From: Penaeus vannamei
Lineage: Eukaryota > Arthropoda > Malacostraca > Decapoda > Penaeidae
Length of the DNA: 10,000 bases
Assembly: GCF_042767895.1 (NCBI RefSeq)
Contig: NC_091556.1
Span: forward strand, 848,998 to 858,997
Direction: 5' to 3'
Shown one piece after another: positions 1-8,060 of this stretch. Under the pieces are notes generated by a model. It was not told the origin of the DNA. It saw only the letters and a program-made list of their open reading frames with translations, and did no database searches. The position numbers were made by a program, and so were the translations under genes. Position 1 is the stretch's first letter. Every line of letters starts with the position of its first letter.

Positions 1-299
1 TATTTCGTTTTGAATTGAAGGTGAAATTTGCTCTTTAGATTCTGTCGTTGCATAAATCTAGTAAATTATTCTATACCATTTCTTTTATTCTATATTTTTT
101 CCATCGGTTGACCCTTCCTGACAAGAATAAATATCTTTTTTTACGTTTGATGGCCATAAGATCGCTGGCCGTAAGTTAAAAGGTGCGCTTAAGGAGATAT
201 GGCGCCTTAACGCATTTAATCAGCCCCTGAACCGCAACCCCGCCACAACAAACTCTCGATCTCCCTCAGTTCATCGCCTCACCACATACCCTCAGATTT
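1..299. other. AT-rich leader without a gene
   Basis: No credible coding frame is visible. The first 170 bases are AT-rich, with T-runs and a small inverted repeat (TAGATT at 36-41, AATCTA at 55-60). From about 175 the composition becomes more balanced and runs into the gag remnant of element A. In a complete LTR element this stretch would correspond to the 5' LTR edge and leader, but I see no match here to the LTR-like repeat found at 3469 and 8843, so the 5' LTR is either missing or unrecognisable. Confidence 0.5.
200..217 (+). promoter_or_regulatory. weak primer-binding-site-like sequence
   Basis: The heptamer TGGCGCC at 200-206 is the start of the lysine-tRNA-type primer binding site used by many LTR retroelements. 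It lies about 100 bases before the first gag-like codons, where a primer binding site would be expected. The following bases match that type of site only loosely, and no LTR end (CA) sits immediately before it. Seven bases could match by chance. Confidence 0.2.
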
Positions 300-1410
300 T
301 CTTCACCTCATAAAGTACCTCGAGGAGTCACGAATCTCTTCAGAGAACCGCAGATGGGTAGAAGAGGAAAGGCGATCCTGTGAGGAAGAAGAACTATTGA
401 AGGAAGAAGAAGATGCCAGGGCAGCCTGAGGACATGAGGAGCAGAGACGACAAGTGAAGGGAAGAAGACGTCAGGAGAGGCAACAAGAAGAACAAAGAAG
501 ACAGGAGAGGCAACAAGAACAAAGAAGACCAGGAGGAAGAAACACAGCAGAAAGGAAGATGTTGAACGCTTTGCAACCTAATGAAGTTGTTAGCATCACA
601 ACAAACCACACAGCACAACCCTGCTGCCGACTTCCGCTCCACTCACGCCACCTCCGAGGCCTCTATACTTACGTACTTCCACCGATGCCTCATCAATCAT
701 TACTTCCCCACCGTCATGGATATATCCAGGGACCTCACAGTGACGCATCCTGCCAGCGAGACTGTCGCCCACAGACAACCCACTTTACGTGTTGACGATA
801 CATTCCAGACGTTTCGCCAGTGTTGCCGTAGCTGGGACGACTATGCCACCATGGTGGATCTGCAGAAGCTGGCCAGAGAAAAACAGCTAATCCAGCTGAA
901 GATGTCTGTGTCCCTCGACGTGCAACGGACCATATGAACACACCCTGGGGATTGCACATGACACATCACTGACAGTTGATGGTACTCGACGAGCTCTAGA
1001 AGCACTTTAATGAAGCTCCTACATAAACTGAGAACTTCTTAACACCTGTAACAGAAGGAAGGAGAAACACTTTCTGACTTCCATGTATGACTGAAGGACT
1101 TAGCTGAGGAAGTGGACTTGTGCTCAGGTGATCCAGTTACTTGTGCGGAGGCACAGCTCAAGATGATCCTATTGATGGGAGTCAGGGATGAAGAGCTTGT
1201 GCAATGCCTCATCTCCTTGCATGCAGATGCACTACAAGAGATGATTGCCTGCTGCCGATCATTCGAGGCCACCAAGGATGCTGCATCAGCCATCCACTCA
1301 TCCCTGTCAACTGTATGCTGTTTCAAGCTACAAGAGGAGACAGTGAGACAAGACGACCCGCTCCTCACCTCCACTAAATCAGAACAAGCCTTCATCGCCC
1401 AACGCTGATT
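300..1410 (+). pseudogene. gag: gag remnant of element A
   Basis: Gag proteins form the cytoplasmic particle that packages retroelement RNA. From about 307 to 560 one frame encodes a highly charged stretch rich in Glu, Arg and Gln, likely a coiled coil, interrupted by a TGA at 427-429. After a frameshift near 560-580, codons 581-937 read into a capsid-like segment (DDYATMVDLQKLAREKQLIQ). A scrambled stretch (938-1111) follows, then the same frame resumes at 1112-1408 with DLCSGDPVTCAEAQLK and MGVRDEELVQCL. These resemble the conserved gag core of invertebrate gypsy elements as I remember them. No intact start-to-stop gene exists. The cysteine-rich C-terminus is missing from this part; a possible trace lies at about 1650. 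1411-1640 holds no frame I can assign. Confidence 0.72.
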
Positions 1411-1648
1411 CACTCCCGTTCATGTAACCGACGACAGTCTCCGGAAGTCCACTACTACTTTTCTGACTGATGGATCAGAAATGGTTCCTGCCTTGGGATT
1501 TTTCCAAGCAAGAAAGCATCAACTGGAAAGAAGACATTTAGCGAAGATACAGTCATGATGGTGTCACAACTCTCTGCAGGCATTGCCAGGTGCAACCATC
1601 ATTTCTACAGTTTCTGAAGCCGATATTGGAGGTCAAACACGCTAAAAG

Positions 1649-2149
1649 GTGTGCCGAGTCGCACCTACCTTTCCTGCCAATGCCGTCTGCTGCAGAAAGT
1701 ATTTCCTTCGGGAATACAAGGACACACTGCTCACTAAACAGGATCTCAAAGTAACTGACGATGACGATGACTTCAAGACCCACATCCAGCAAGTCGACCA
1801 GATGCTTCATAGGTGTCGCAAGAGCGGGATCACTCTCAACCGAGACAAATTCGTGATAGCCGCCCCTAGTGTAAGCTTCTGTGGTTTTACACTATCTGAA
1901 CCAAGGGGCATAGAAGCGGACCAGGACGAGTCAGCCCCATCCGTGATTTTCCCACACCACAAACATGACCGACCTGTGTTCCTTCATGGGCCTGGTGAAC
2001 CAGTTGTCAAGAAATTCACTCCAAGCATCGCGGCTACCGCCCAAACACTCCGCTCCTTGCTGAGCCCAAAACGCACATTCGTATGGATAGTCGACCACGA
2101 CGAGGCCTTCCGACGTGTCAAAGAAGCACTGTCGCAACCACTGTGCTAG
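1649..2149 (+). pseudogene. pol: RT C-terminal half of element A, fused to a possible zinc-knuckle trace
   Basis: This 166-codon open frame has two parts. Residues 1-35 are Cys-containing (NAVCCRK) and might be the tail of the gag nucleocapsid region. From about residue 40 (DFKTHIQQVDQMLHRC, then GITLNRDKF and SFCGFTLSE) it reads as the region after the RT palm, followed by the connection stretch (IAATAQTLRSLLSPKRTFVW, DEAFRRVKEALSQP) that leads to RNase H. The catalytic YxDD motif and everything N-terminal to it are not visible. A cluster of five Asp codons at 1757-1771 sits at the junction. The simplest explanation is an internal deletion of protease and the first part of RT. RT copies element RNA into DNA; this copy cannot. 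The frame ends at TAG 2147-2149, inside what should be continuous pol. Confidence 0.87.
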
Positions 2150-2546
2150 CACATAGACCCGTCACTCCCAATCGTGTTACCAACAAACGCCTCCCGTCTC
2201 TATGGTATCGACTACGTTCTACTACAGGATCATGGCCAGGGACATTATGCCTTGTTCAGTGTGGCTCTCGCTTCTTAACCGACCGCAGGAGACACAATAC
2301 GCCACCATAAAGTGGAGATGCTCGCCTTGCGCATCTGGGCCACTGTCAAATGCAAACCATACTAATTGGAATCCCGAGTTTCACCTTGATGACCGACCAC
2401 AGACCACTGATACCGATCCTCAACAAGTACATATTAGACACAGTAGAGAACCCTCGCCTTCAACACTTAAAGGGCCACATCTCTACCAGTTTACAGCTGT
2501 ATGGCGAGCCAGGAAGCAGCTCTGCATTCCAGATGCCCTGTCATGA
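2150..2546 (+). pseudogene. pol: RNase H domain remnant of element A
   Basis: Retroelement RNase H removes the RNA strand during reverse transcription. The RT frame continues past its stop with DPSLPIVL and ASRLYGIDYVLLQDHG up to a TAA near 2277. The thread then moves through two other frames (VQCGSRFLTD, then TQYATIK) and into 2350-2490 (IGIPSFTLMTDHRPLIPILN), ending in a further frame with FTAVWRARKQLCIPDALS. The codon where the first catalytic Asp is normally found is AAC (Asn) at 2186-2188. The later TDHRP motif is retained, with Asp at 2395-2397. At least three frame changes and two stops lie within 400 bases. The CIPDALS ending is the usual hinge to integrase in this group. Confidence 0.85.
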
Positions 2547-2619
2547 GGCCCAGTAATACGCCCACACATCAGAGGATGAGAATCTCTGCAATGACGCAGC
2601 AACCCACCTGGGGAGTATA

Positions 2620-3455
2620 GTGACCTGCAACACCATCGACACCGTAACTGACCCAAGAATCAAGATGCTGAGCAGACCCTGCAAGACCTACATGAAGCAG
2701 CAGTGTCGACCCCGAGTACATGCACTGCCTCCAAGGAATGTGTGTCTACTGGGTTCCCTTCCAACTGATATGACCTGCACAAGTCGCTACTCCCCTCCTG
2801 GAAAATCCGAGACAGCCTCTCTGCCGACGGGGAGCTGTTCTGTACAGCCAAAAGTCGTCATACCTACTGCCTACGCGACACACACTCACCCAACTCCACG
2901 CCAGCCACCACGGCATAGAGGAGACGAAACGTCGGGCACAGCAGACCGTATTTTGGCCTGGAATAGACGCTAACATCAAGAACACAGTAGAAGCACACCA
3001 GCCGTATCAGGTCATGCAATCCAGCCAACAACAGGTACCCATGCAGAACGACGACCATCCTAGAAGACCTTTCAAGTCGGCATCAATGATTTCTTCTGAA
3101 CGCAGGAAATCCTTTCTTATGATTGCAGACCGTCGCTCGGCTGGCCTATCGTCATCCCCTACGGTGCCTCTTCTACAGCATCCGCACCACACGCATGCTC
3201 TGCCACTATTTTCGCGACGTTGGTGTCCCACTCCGCCTGAGGACAGACGGCGGACCCCAGTTCACCAGCTCCGAGTTCAAGGGACTTGCTTGAAATGATG
3301 GGGAGTTCTACCATGTGATATCGTGCCCCATTACCCTCAGTCGAATGGCCATGCCTGAACAGCTGTTGAGTCAGCAAGTACCTCATCATAGAGACAGTGC
3401 CATCCGGCAGCATCGACAATGAAGACTTTGACAGAGGCCTCCTCGAACTGTGAAG
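2620..3455 (+). pseudogene. pol: integrase remnant of element A
   Basis: Integrase inserts element DNA into the host genome. The N-terminal zinc-binding (H2C2) region is at about 2890-3010. Its histidines are present (LHASHHG, 2894-2914), but the two cysteine positions read His (2996-2998) and Tyr (3005-3007). The catalytic core follows: KSFLMIAD, then RTDGGPQFTSSEF with the second Asp at 3246-3248. Near 3334-3355 comes HYPQSNGHA, after which the catalytic Glu position is a TGA stop (3356-3358). The spacing fits the DX35E rule once one frameshift is allowed. Sequence resembling DNEDFDRGLLEL continues to about 3451 and stops abruptly; the C-terminal domain is missing. There are several frameshifts throughout. 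Confidence 0.88.
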
Positions 3456-3468
3456 ATCAGCAGCAGGA

Positions 3469-3855
3469 TTTCTTGTTTCCCCATCTTTCCAGTTTCCGTT
3501 TTCTTCCTCCTATATACTAATATTTTAATCTTTTTGACTCTGTGTTTGTGTTTTATACCTTCTTAATCTCTTAGTTATCATTTACCTTCGTATTTGTTTT
3601 ATCAATTCCTTCAAATACTTTGAAGCCATTTTCTTCGAATTTCTTTGTGGTGAGCGGGCGCGCCCTCTAGCTTTAAAAGGAGCCGCACCCCTTTCTGTCG
3701 CTCTCTTTCATTTTCCATGCTGATAGGCTTAACAACTTGTTCTCGTGCGTTTTGCCGTATGACTGAGGTGTGGGTGACTGATTCTCACTGTTTTACCTGG
3801 ATTTTTACTGTAAATACGTGGCTAGTGCACATTTTGTACATGCATTTAATTAAGA
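3469..3855 (+). repeat. 387 bp direct repeat, copy 1 (likely partial LTR)
   Basis: Matches 8843-9229 base for base over long blocks, by eye about nine positions in ten, with small indels; at 3651-3663 this copy has a GC-rich insert-like difference containing GGCGCGCC. Left and right edges of homology are sharp (about TTTCTT at 3469 and ATTAAGA at 3849-3855). A TTTAAAAGG box at 3672-3680 and a poly(A) signal just beyond the right edge suggest the U3/R part of an LTR in the same orientation as the pol remnants. The left edge does not begin with TG, so this copy is probably truncated there. It starts 14 bases after element A's integrase remnant. Confidence 0.85.
3672..3680 (+). promoter_or_regulatory. 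TATA-like box in repeat copy 1
   Basis: TTTAAAAGG is preceded by CTCTAG and followed by a GC-rich then pyrimidine-rich stretch. It is conserved exactly in copy 2 (9046-9054), although the bases about 10 upstream have diverged. That is compatible with an LTR core promoter. No transcription data are available. Confidence 0.45.
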
Positions 3856-4540
3856 CATTCTGGTGCATAAATAAATATATATACAATTAGAACAATTTCG
3901 TTTTTGCCCCACCCTCAGTCAGTTTTTATTCTTTATGCTTTACTTTCTGGTTCATTTTATTCTTATTTCTATCAAGGTTTTTACTCTCACCCAGTATCTT
4001 CCTGAATGATTTTAAATGGTTTAAGAATATTAGAATATGAAGGGCTAGACTCAGGAACACAATCGCTGATAAATTGAAAGTTTAAGGTTGGTCAGTGCAG
4101 CAGCCCTACACCCTAGCACGTCCACTACCACTAGCCAGGGGCGTTGCAATCACTACAACCACATATTTCTTGGTGGACAGTCGGTGGGAGTGATGGTAGA
4201 AAACCCTGTTGTATCATTAGTTCACTGGTAAAGTCTTGTTTATTTATAAGTTCGTTTTCTTTGCACCGGCTTTTCACCGTTTCTGTTGCCCCTTTCCTTT
4301 TAATGTTTTAATGTTTTAATTCCGTTTGGTATGAATGTTTTATTAGGTTTGTCTGCGCATGTTTTATTCTGATTTTGCTACACTTTGGTGTCATTTGAGT
4401 GCTCAGTTTCGTTTTGTGATATTAGTATTTTATGTATCTGCTCCTTTTACTGTGTTCTGCTATTTTTCTAGCTTTTAACGTATCATTTTTGTCAATTTTA
4501 CTTAATGTTTTAGTATCTTTCCAACTTGTATGTATGTATC
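3856..4540. other. T-rich stretch without a gene
   Basis: No coding frame or RNA gene is recognisable. After the AATAAA the sequence is T-rich on the + strand, apart from a more balanced block at about 4040-4220 that I cannot assign. A short direct repeat of TTTTAATG occurs at about 4299-4320. The T-richness resembles the U3-like sequence seen after element B, but I could not align the two. Confidence 0.5.
3870..3875 (+). terminator. poly(A) signal AATAAA after repeat copy 1
   Basis: AATAAA lies about 195 bases downstream of the TATA-like box, within ATAAATAAATATATATAC. A TATA box and then AATAAA at this distance is the usual U3-R arrangement of an LTR. Copy 2 lacks this segment because its homology ends 15 bases earlier. 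Confidence 0.4.
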
Positions 4541-5115
4541 TTTTGAGAGAGCCCTAAGCCCTGAGCAGACAGGAGAATTAAACTCGTTGCAAGAGAAGAC
4601 GATGAAGTGTGTATTTTTCGGCGGAAAATGCGGTATATAAACAAACAGGGCAAAGTAACACTGCTGGGTCGTTTGCGGTTGAGTGTGCTGATTGGTCGAC
4701 GGCTGCATCCTTATCTTCCGCACGTCGCGGCGAATCAGCGCCGCGGACCTCGCCGGTGCTGAGTGAGGCAATTGAGCAGAGCGAGACAGCGCCAGTGCTG
4801 AGGATAATTCACCTCTATTTGACAATATCTTTGATTGGGCCACTTTCAAGCAAAAAGCTCGAAATTTGGTTTCGGGTGCCTGCTCATCCTGAAATTTTTA
4901 TAGATTACTGTACAAGAATAGGCTTCTACCAGGGCAAGCGCCCCTTGATTTTTATCTTGCTCTTGAAGGTATTGTGTATCAGAATTGCCGCGATTATCCG
5001 GGAGCAATAGGTGAACCAGAAGAGCTGTTGAGTAGAGTATTTTTACACAAGGCCTTCCCATCCTGGCTCCGGGAAGTGCTTGCAATAAAGAAAGTAGAAT
5101 GCAAAAACTGCATTT
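4540..5115. promoter_or_regulatory. promoter-like, GC-richer island (possible LTR or orphan promoter)
   Basis: This block stands out from its T-rich flanks. It has TATATAAA at 4634-4641, ATTGG (CCAAT on the minus strand) at 4691-4695 and 4834-4838, a perfect GC hairpin at 4726-4745, and AATAAA near 5086. Two readings are possible. One is a + strand LTR (TATA, then a poly(A) signal about 450 bases later) ending just before element B's RT remnant. The other is a minus-strand promoter, in which CCAAT lies about 50 bases upstream of TTTATATA, the classical spacing. The open frames crossing it on both strands carry no motif I know, so I do not call them genes. Confidence 0.35.
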
Positions 5116-5575
5116 ACTGATGGACACCGTTTATTTCAATTCTGTAACTTAGCCACTGCTCCATCAACGTTCAAGAGCCATCAACTGCATCCTTTCGCCA
5201 GTTCTTGGTAAGCAAACCGTGCTTATTTAGATGATGTAATGATTCATAGTAAATCCTTTGTGCCATTTAGAGGAAACCCTGAAATTATTACTCAAAGCTG
5301 GTTTCCGTCTTAATCAAAAGAAATGCACCTTTGCAGCCAACTCCCTTCCGATTCCTGGGCTTCAAGATTTCTCCAGATGGTGTCGAGACTGACCCTGAAA
5401 AGATTTCTGCCATAGTTGGCGAGATGCCTGCCCCTAAGAGTGTTAAGGAGGTACGTCGCTTCTTAGCTGTACTGGTTTCTTAAGACGGCACATTAAAGAC
5501 TATGCTAAGATTGCTGCCCCTTTCACTTGTCACCCATAAAGACAGTAAGTTTCAGTGGAGGGAGGTTGAAAATCA
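5116..5575 (+). pseudogene. pol: reverse transcriptase remnant of element B
   Basis: Begins inside the RT palm with TDGHRLFQFCNLATAPSTF (5116-5172). After a frameshift comes the catalytic YLDD at 5224-5235, with both Asp codons kept. Next are LLKAGFRLNQKKCTFAANSL (about 5285-5344), frame-shifted traces of the FLGF.IS..GV segment, ETDPEKISAI-like codons (5388-5415), and KDYAKIAAP (about 5496-5522). The N-terminal fingers and the first half of the palm are absent. At least four frame changes occur in 460 bases. The order matches Ty3/gypsy RT, and the retained catalytic pair is the main contrast with element A. Confidence 0.85.
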
Positions 5576-5990
5576 TGCCTTTGAACAGCTAAAGCAGATT
5601 CCTTACTTCATCTCAGTTTTAAAAGGTGACGCTAATTGCCATCTCCGTCCTGTGACTTATTTCTCTACAGAAACTAAGGGACACTGAGGTAGGGACCCAG
5701 CATTTGATGCCGAAGTATTGGCAGTTGTAGATGGAGTTAGGGCTTTGACCCTTATGTCTATGTGCGTAAATTTGTTGTCTATACTGATCATAGACCCTTG
5801 GTTTATATATTTGCCCGTAAGACAAAGAGCCTGAGAATGGTAGATGGGCACATGTACTAAATTACTATAACTATTCCCTCAGATATCGACAAGGCATACA
5901 TCATCATGTTCCAGATCATCTGTATAGAGCTGTTGCAACAATCTCGCTTCAAGATATCAAACCTCAGACTCTCAGACTCAAGCAGTTAGA
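5576..5990 (+). pseudogene. pol: RNase H remnant of element B
   Basis: After HAFEQLKQ (about 5575-5598) the frame passes VLKG and goes directly to LRPVTYFSTETKGH (5644-5685). The stretch that normally holds the first catalytic Asp (TDAS-type) is missing, probably by a deletion of about 20 codons. FDAEVLAVVDGVRA (5703 onward, catalytic Glu 5712-5714) and KFVVYTDHRPLVYIFARKTK (about 5768-5827, Asp 5786-5788) are clear. The domain ends with YSLRYRQGIHHHVPDHLYRA (about 5871-5930), the usual hinge into integrase, with the typical Ser of the hinge changed to Tyr. There are several stops and frame changes. Confidence 0.85.
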
Positions 5991-7254
5991 AGATCCCCTC
6001 TGGAAGGAGGTTATCTCATACTTAGAAGAGGAAAAACTTCCCAAACAGCATTTACACTGTGTCTAGAGGAGTTTTGAGAGATGAAAGATGATGTACTCTA
6101 CCATTTGTGCAATTTTCAGATCGTGTCGCTTCACCAGTTGGTGTGCCAAAGGCCCTCCGGAGTGCAGCACTCCAACTTGCTCGTTCTTCCCTCACTGCAG
6201 CTCACCAAGAGACTTACCGCACATACCGTAAGTTACGTGACATGTTTTACTTTCCAAACATGCTACATACAGTTAAAGATTATGTTGCTAGCTGTCAGGT
6301 TTGTCAAGACATAAAGGTGCAGCCTACTGGGCACCTCTCGCGGCAGCCCCTCAAGCAACACTCCCACTTGAGAAGATATCAGCAGATCTTCTTGAGCTCG
6401 ATACAACTACCGAAGGAAATAGGTATGTGCTATCTATAGTTGACTAGCAGATATTTGCAGCTCATAGCACTACCTAGTAAAGATGCCTCTACAGTCACTA
6501 AAACTTTTCTTCGCCATTTTGTAACCATGTTGGCCCCACCAAAATTACTATAAACTGATAATGGCACAAGAATTCAAGAATGTCCTCTTTTCTAAAGCCT
6601 GCGAATTGCTAAACATAAAAACAAGTTATACAACCACCATCCACAGGCCAATAGGCATGGTTGAGAGGACTAACAGAGTGGTGAAGAATGCCCTTGCCAC
6701 TCTACTAGAGACATTTCCTCATGAGTGGGATGACTTCTTTCCTACGTTCGCCTACGTCAATACAGCTGTCCATAGGTCCACGGAACAACCATTGTATCTT
6801 CTGATGGGTCACCACGGGAGTTTTCCACAGGTAAACACGAACTATATGGAAACGTCCACTCAAGCCCGTGAAAAATGAACCAAAGATTACAACAAGCATG
6901 TACGGAAAAGGAAATTTGCGGCTAATGTAGGTGACCTTGTGCGCAAATATTTTCTAAGCAGTGAAGTAGACGACGTCGCACTGTACTTGGTCCAAAGTGG
7001 TTTGGCCCAGCAAGGATTATGAAGTCATTGGGTCCTGTAACAAGGATCATTAAGGATCTTGCTCATCCACAGAAGGAACGTCAGCTTCACCTCAATCTGT
7101 TACAGACACTGGCAGCAGTGATGAGCTGCATTTCCAGAGCCTATGGGAGATGGTGAGGCCCTGTGATTACCTTCCCTCTACAGATCCAGATGTCTCTGAT
7201 GACCCTGCTGAAGTGCTGCTACGTTCTGGCTGCCGAGTACCTTCTGAGGATTGA
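5991..7254 (+). pseudogene. pol: integrase remnant of element B with GPY/F-like tail
   Basis: The zinc-binding region is at 6107-6310: CxxC is intact (Cys 6293-6295 and 6302-6304) and the second His is at 6203-6205, but the first His position is Arg (6182-6184). In the catalytic core the first Asp is in ISADLLEL (6385-6387), the second in TDNG (6557-6559), and the Glu in NRVV-preceding MVERTN (6663-6665). Spacing fits DX35E if one small frameshift near 6560 is allowed. The frame 6561-6878 is open for 105 codons. The C-terminal part includes LGPKWFGPARI (about 6984-7016), a GPY/F-like module, then HLNLLQ. A final acidic tail ends at TGA 7252-7254, probably the natural pol terminus. Core catalytic residues survive, but stops separate them. 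Confidence 0.87.
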
Positions 7255-7286
7255 TTCTCTTGGTCCTTACATGTTGTATTTATCTC

Positions 7287-7298
7287 AGGAGAGGAGGA
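7287..7298 (+). other. candidate polypurine tract of element B
   Basis: AGGAGAGGAGGA lies 32 bases after the probable pol stop codon and is followed by CTTGATTCC. A purine tract just downstream of pol primes plus-strand DNA synthesis and marks the start of the 3' LTR. The following sequence does not begin exactly with TG (TG occurs three bases on), so the LTR start is uncertain. Confidence 0.35.
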
Positions 7299-8060
7299 CT
7301 TGATTCCTTACTTCTCTTGCTTTTAAACTATGACTTGCACATTTTGTATATTTTTGTATCTTTTCGTTTTATTTAGGTGGTATTGTTTTATTTTGTATAT
7401 GTGCACTGTGTTTATGTAAAACCATTACCTTGATCTTATCCCCTGCATGATTTTATTTTATATTCTATTCTATTGATTATGATTTTTATCTGGTATTTTA
7501 TTGTACTGCTTAATTTTATTTTATTTTTTTTATCGTATTGCTAATGATTTTATCTGGTATTTTATTGTATTGTTTATAATTTTATCTGGTATTTTATTGT
7601 ATTGCTTATGATTTTATCGGGTATTTTATTTTACTGCTTAATCTTATTTTATTTTTATTGTACACTGCTTATGATTTTCTGGTATTTTATTGTATTGCTT
7701 ATGATCTGGTATTTTATTGTATTGCTTACGATTTTATCTGGTATTCTATTGTACTGCTTATGATTTTATTTTGTATTTTTGTATGTTTAACTTTGTATTT
7801 TGTTCAGTTTATTGTTTAATGTTCTTGGTTTTGTTTCTTTTATCGATTTTGTTTTCAATTTTGGTTTCAAGTTCCTTTTATTTGGTTTATTTACTTATTC
7901 TGATCTCTTTTTACTAGGGCATTTTCCTTCTTTTTATGCTTTTATTCTTCCTTGGTTTTCTTGCTTTATTTTGGTTTCTCTTCAGCACCAGGTTGTATTC
8001 TGATTTTAGATATATTTATTGCTCTGAATGTCTTTTCATTTGTATGGATATTGTGTTCCG
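7299..8060. other. strongly T-rich, gene-free stretch
   Basis: T greatly outnumbers A on the + strand. There is no coding motif; the open frames here encode only Phe/Leu/Tyr-rich strings that follow from base composition. It contains the 32 bp tandem array listed separately. If the purine tract at 7287 belongs to element B, this would be its 3' LTR U3, but no counterpart was found upstream of element B. Confidence 0.55.
7480..7772 (+). repeat. degenerate ~32 bp tandem repeat
   Basis: The core CTGGTATTTTATTGTA, or a close variant, starts at 7490, 7554, 7586, about 7617, 7679, 7706 and 7738. The intervals are mostly 31-32 bases or about twice that, with one of 27, so about nine units are present and two of them have diverged. 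The units also share GATTTTAT and TTGCTTATG segments. Confidence 0.8.

Larger units (their letters stand above)
300..3455 (+). mobile_element. element A: degraded Ty3/gypsy LTR retrotransposon
   Basis: Domains follow the Ty3/gypsy order on one strand: gag (300-1410), a possible zinc-knuckle trace (about 1650-1730), RT C-terminal half (about 1757-2149), RNase H (2150-2546) and integrase (2620-3455). Integrase after RNase H is the Ty3/gypsy order and excludes Ty1/copia. The reading frame shifts many times and has numerous stops, so the copy is dead. Protease and the RT fingers/palm are absent, as is the integrase C-terminal region. A 387 bp LTR-like repeat begins only 14 bases after the last integrase codons. 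Element boundaries are not defined at the left side. The family resemblance to decapod gypsy elements is from memory. Confidence 0.88.
5116..7298 (+). mobile_element. element B: degraded Ty3/gypsy retrotransposon, second family
   Basis: A pol remnant in the order RT, RNase H, zinc finger, integrase, C-terminal tail is followed by a purine tract at 7287-7298. Its motifs differ throughout from element A (YLDD, YTDHRPLVYIFARKTK, CQVCQ and NGT.. versus A's TDHRPLIPIL and DGGPQ), so it belongs to a different gypsy family. Gag, protease and the RT N-terminus are missing: the first recognisable codons are at 5116. Stops and frameshifts are dense in RT and RNase H and fewer in integrase, where frames of about 110 codons survive. 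It is therefore inactive. Neither end is fixed, because I could not identify a matching pair of LTRs. Confidence 0.87.

Noticed and set aside
1..14. Possible LTR edge shared by ATTTCGTTTT near position 3 and the same string near 3894
   Set aside because: The match is only about ten bases of AT-rich sequence and the flanks do not align.
394..642. Ser/Leu-rich minus-strand frame opposite gag
   Set aside because: Antisense of the Glu/Arg/Gln-rich coiled coil, whose purine-rich codons give Ser/Leu/Phe on the other strand.
1039..1413. 124-codon minus-strand frame
   Set aside because: Antisense shadow of the gag segment at 1112-1408, which carries the recognisable motifs on the + strand.
4502..4849. 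115-codon minus-strand frame
   Set aside because: Shadow of the same GC-richer island. It would begin upstream of the only plausible minus-strand TATA box and has no family resemblance.
4609..5010. 133-codon + frame over the promoter-like island
   Set aside because: No recognisable motif. It overlaps a TATA box, CCAAT motifs and a hairpin, and the opposite strand is equally open, as expected for GC-richer DNA.
5098..5114. Short hairpin AATGCA/TGCATT just before element B
   Set aside because: A six-base stem in AT-rich DNA is expected by chance and has no supporting context.
7717..8003. Hydrophobic frames resembling transmembrane segments
   Set aside because: T-rich DNA encodes Phe, Leu, Tyr and Cys by default; there is no start context or conservation to support a gene.
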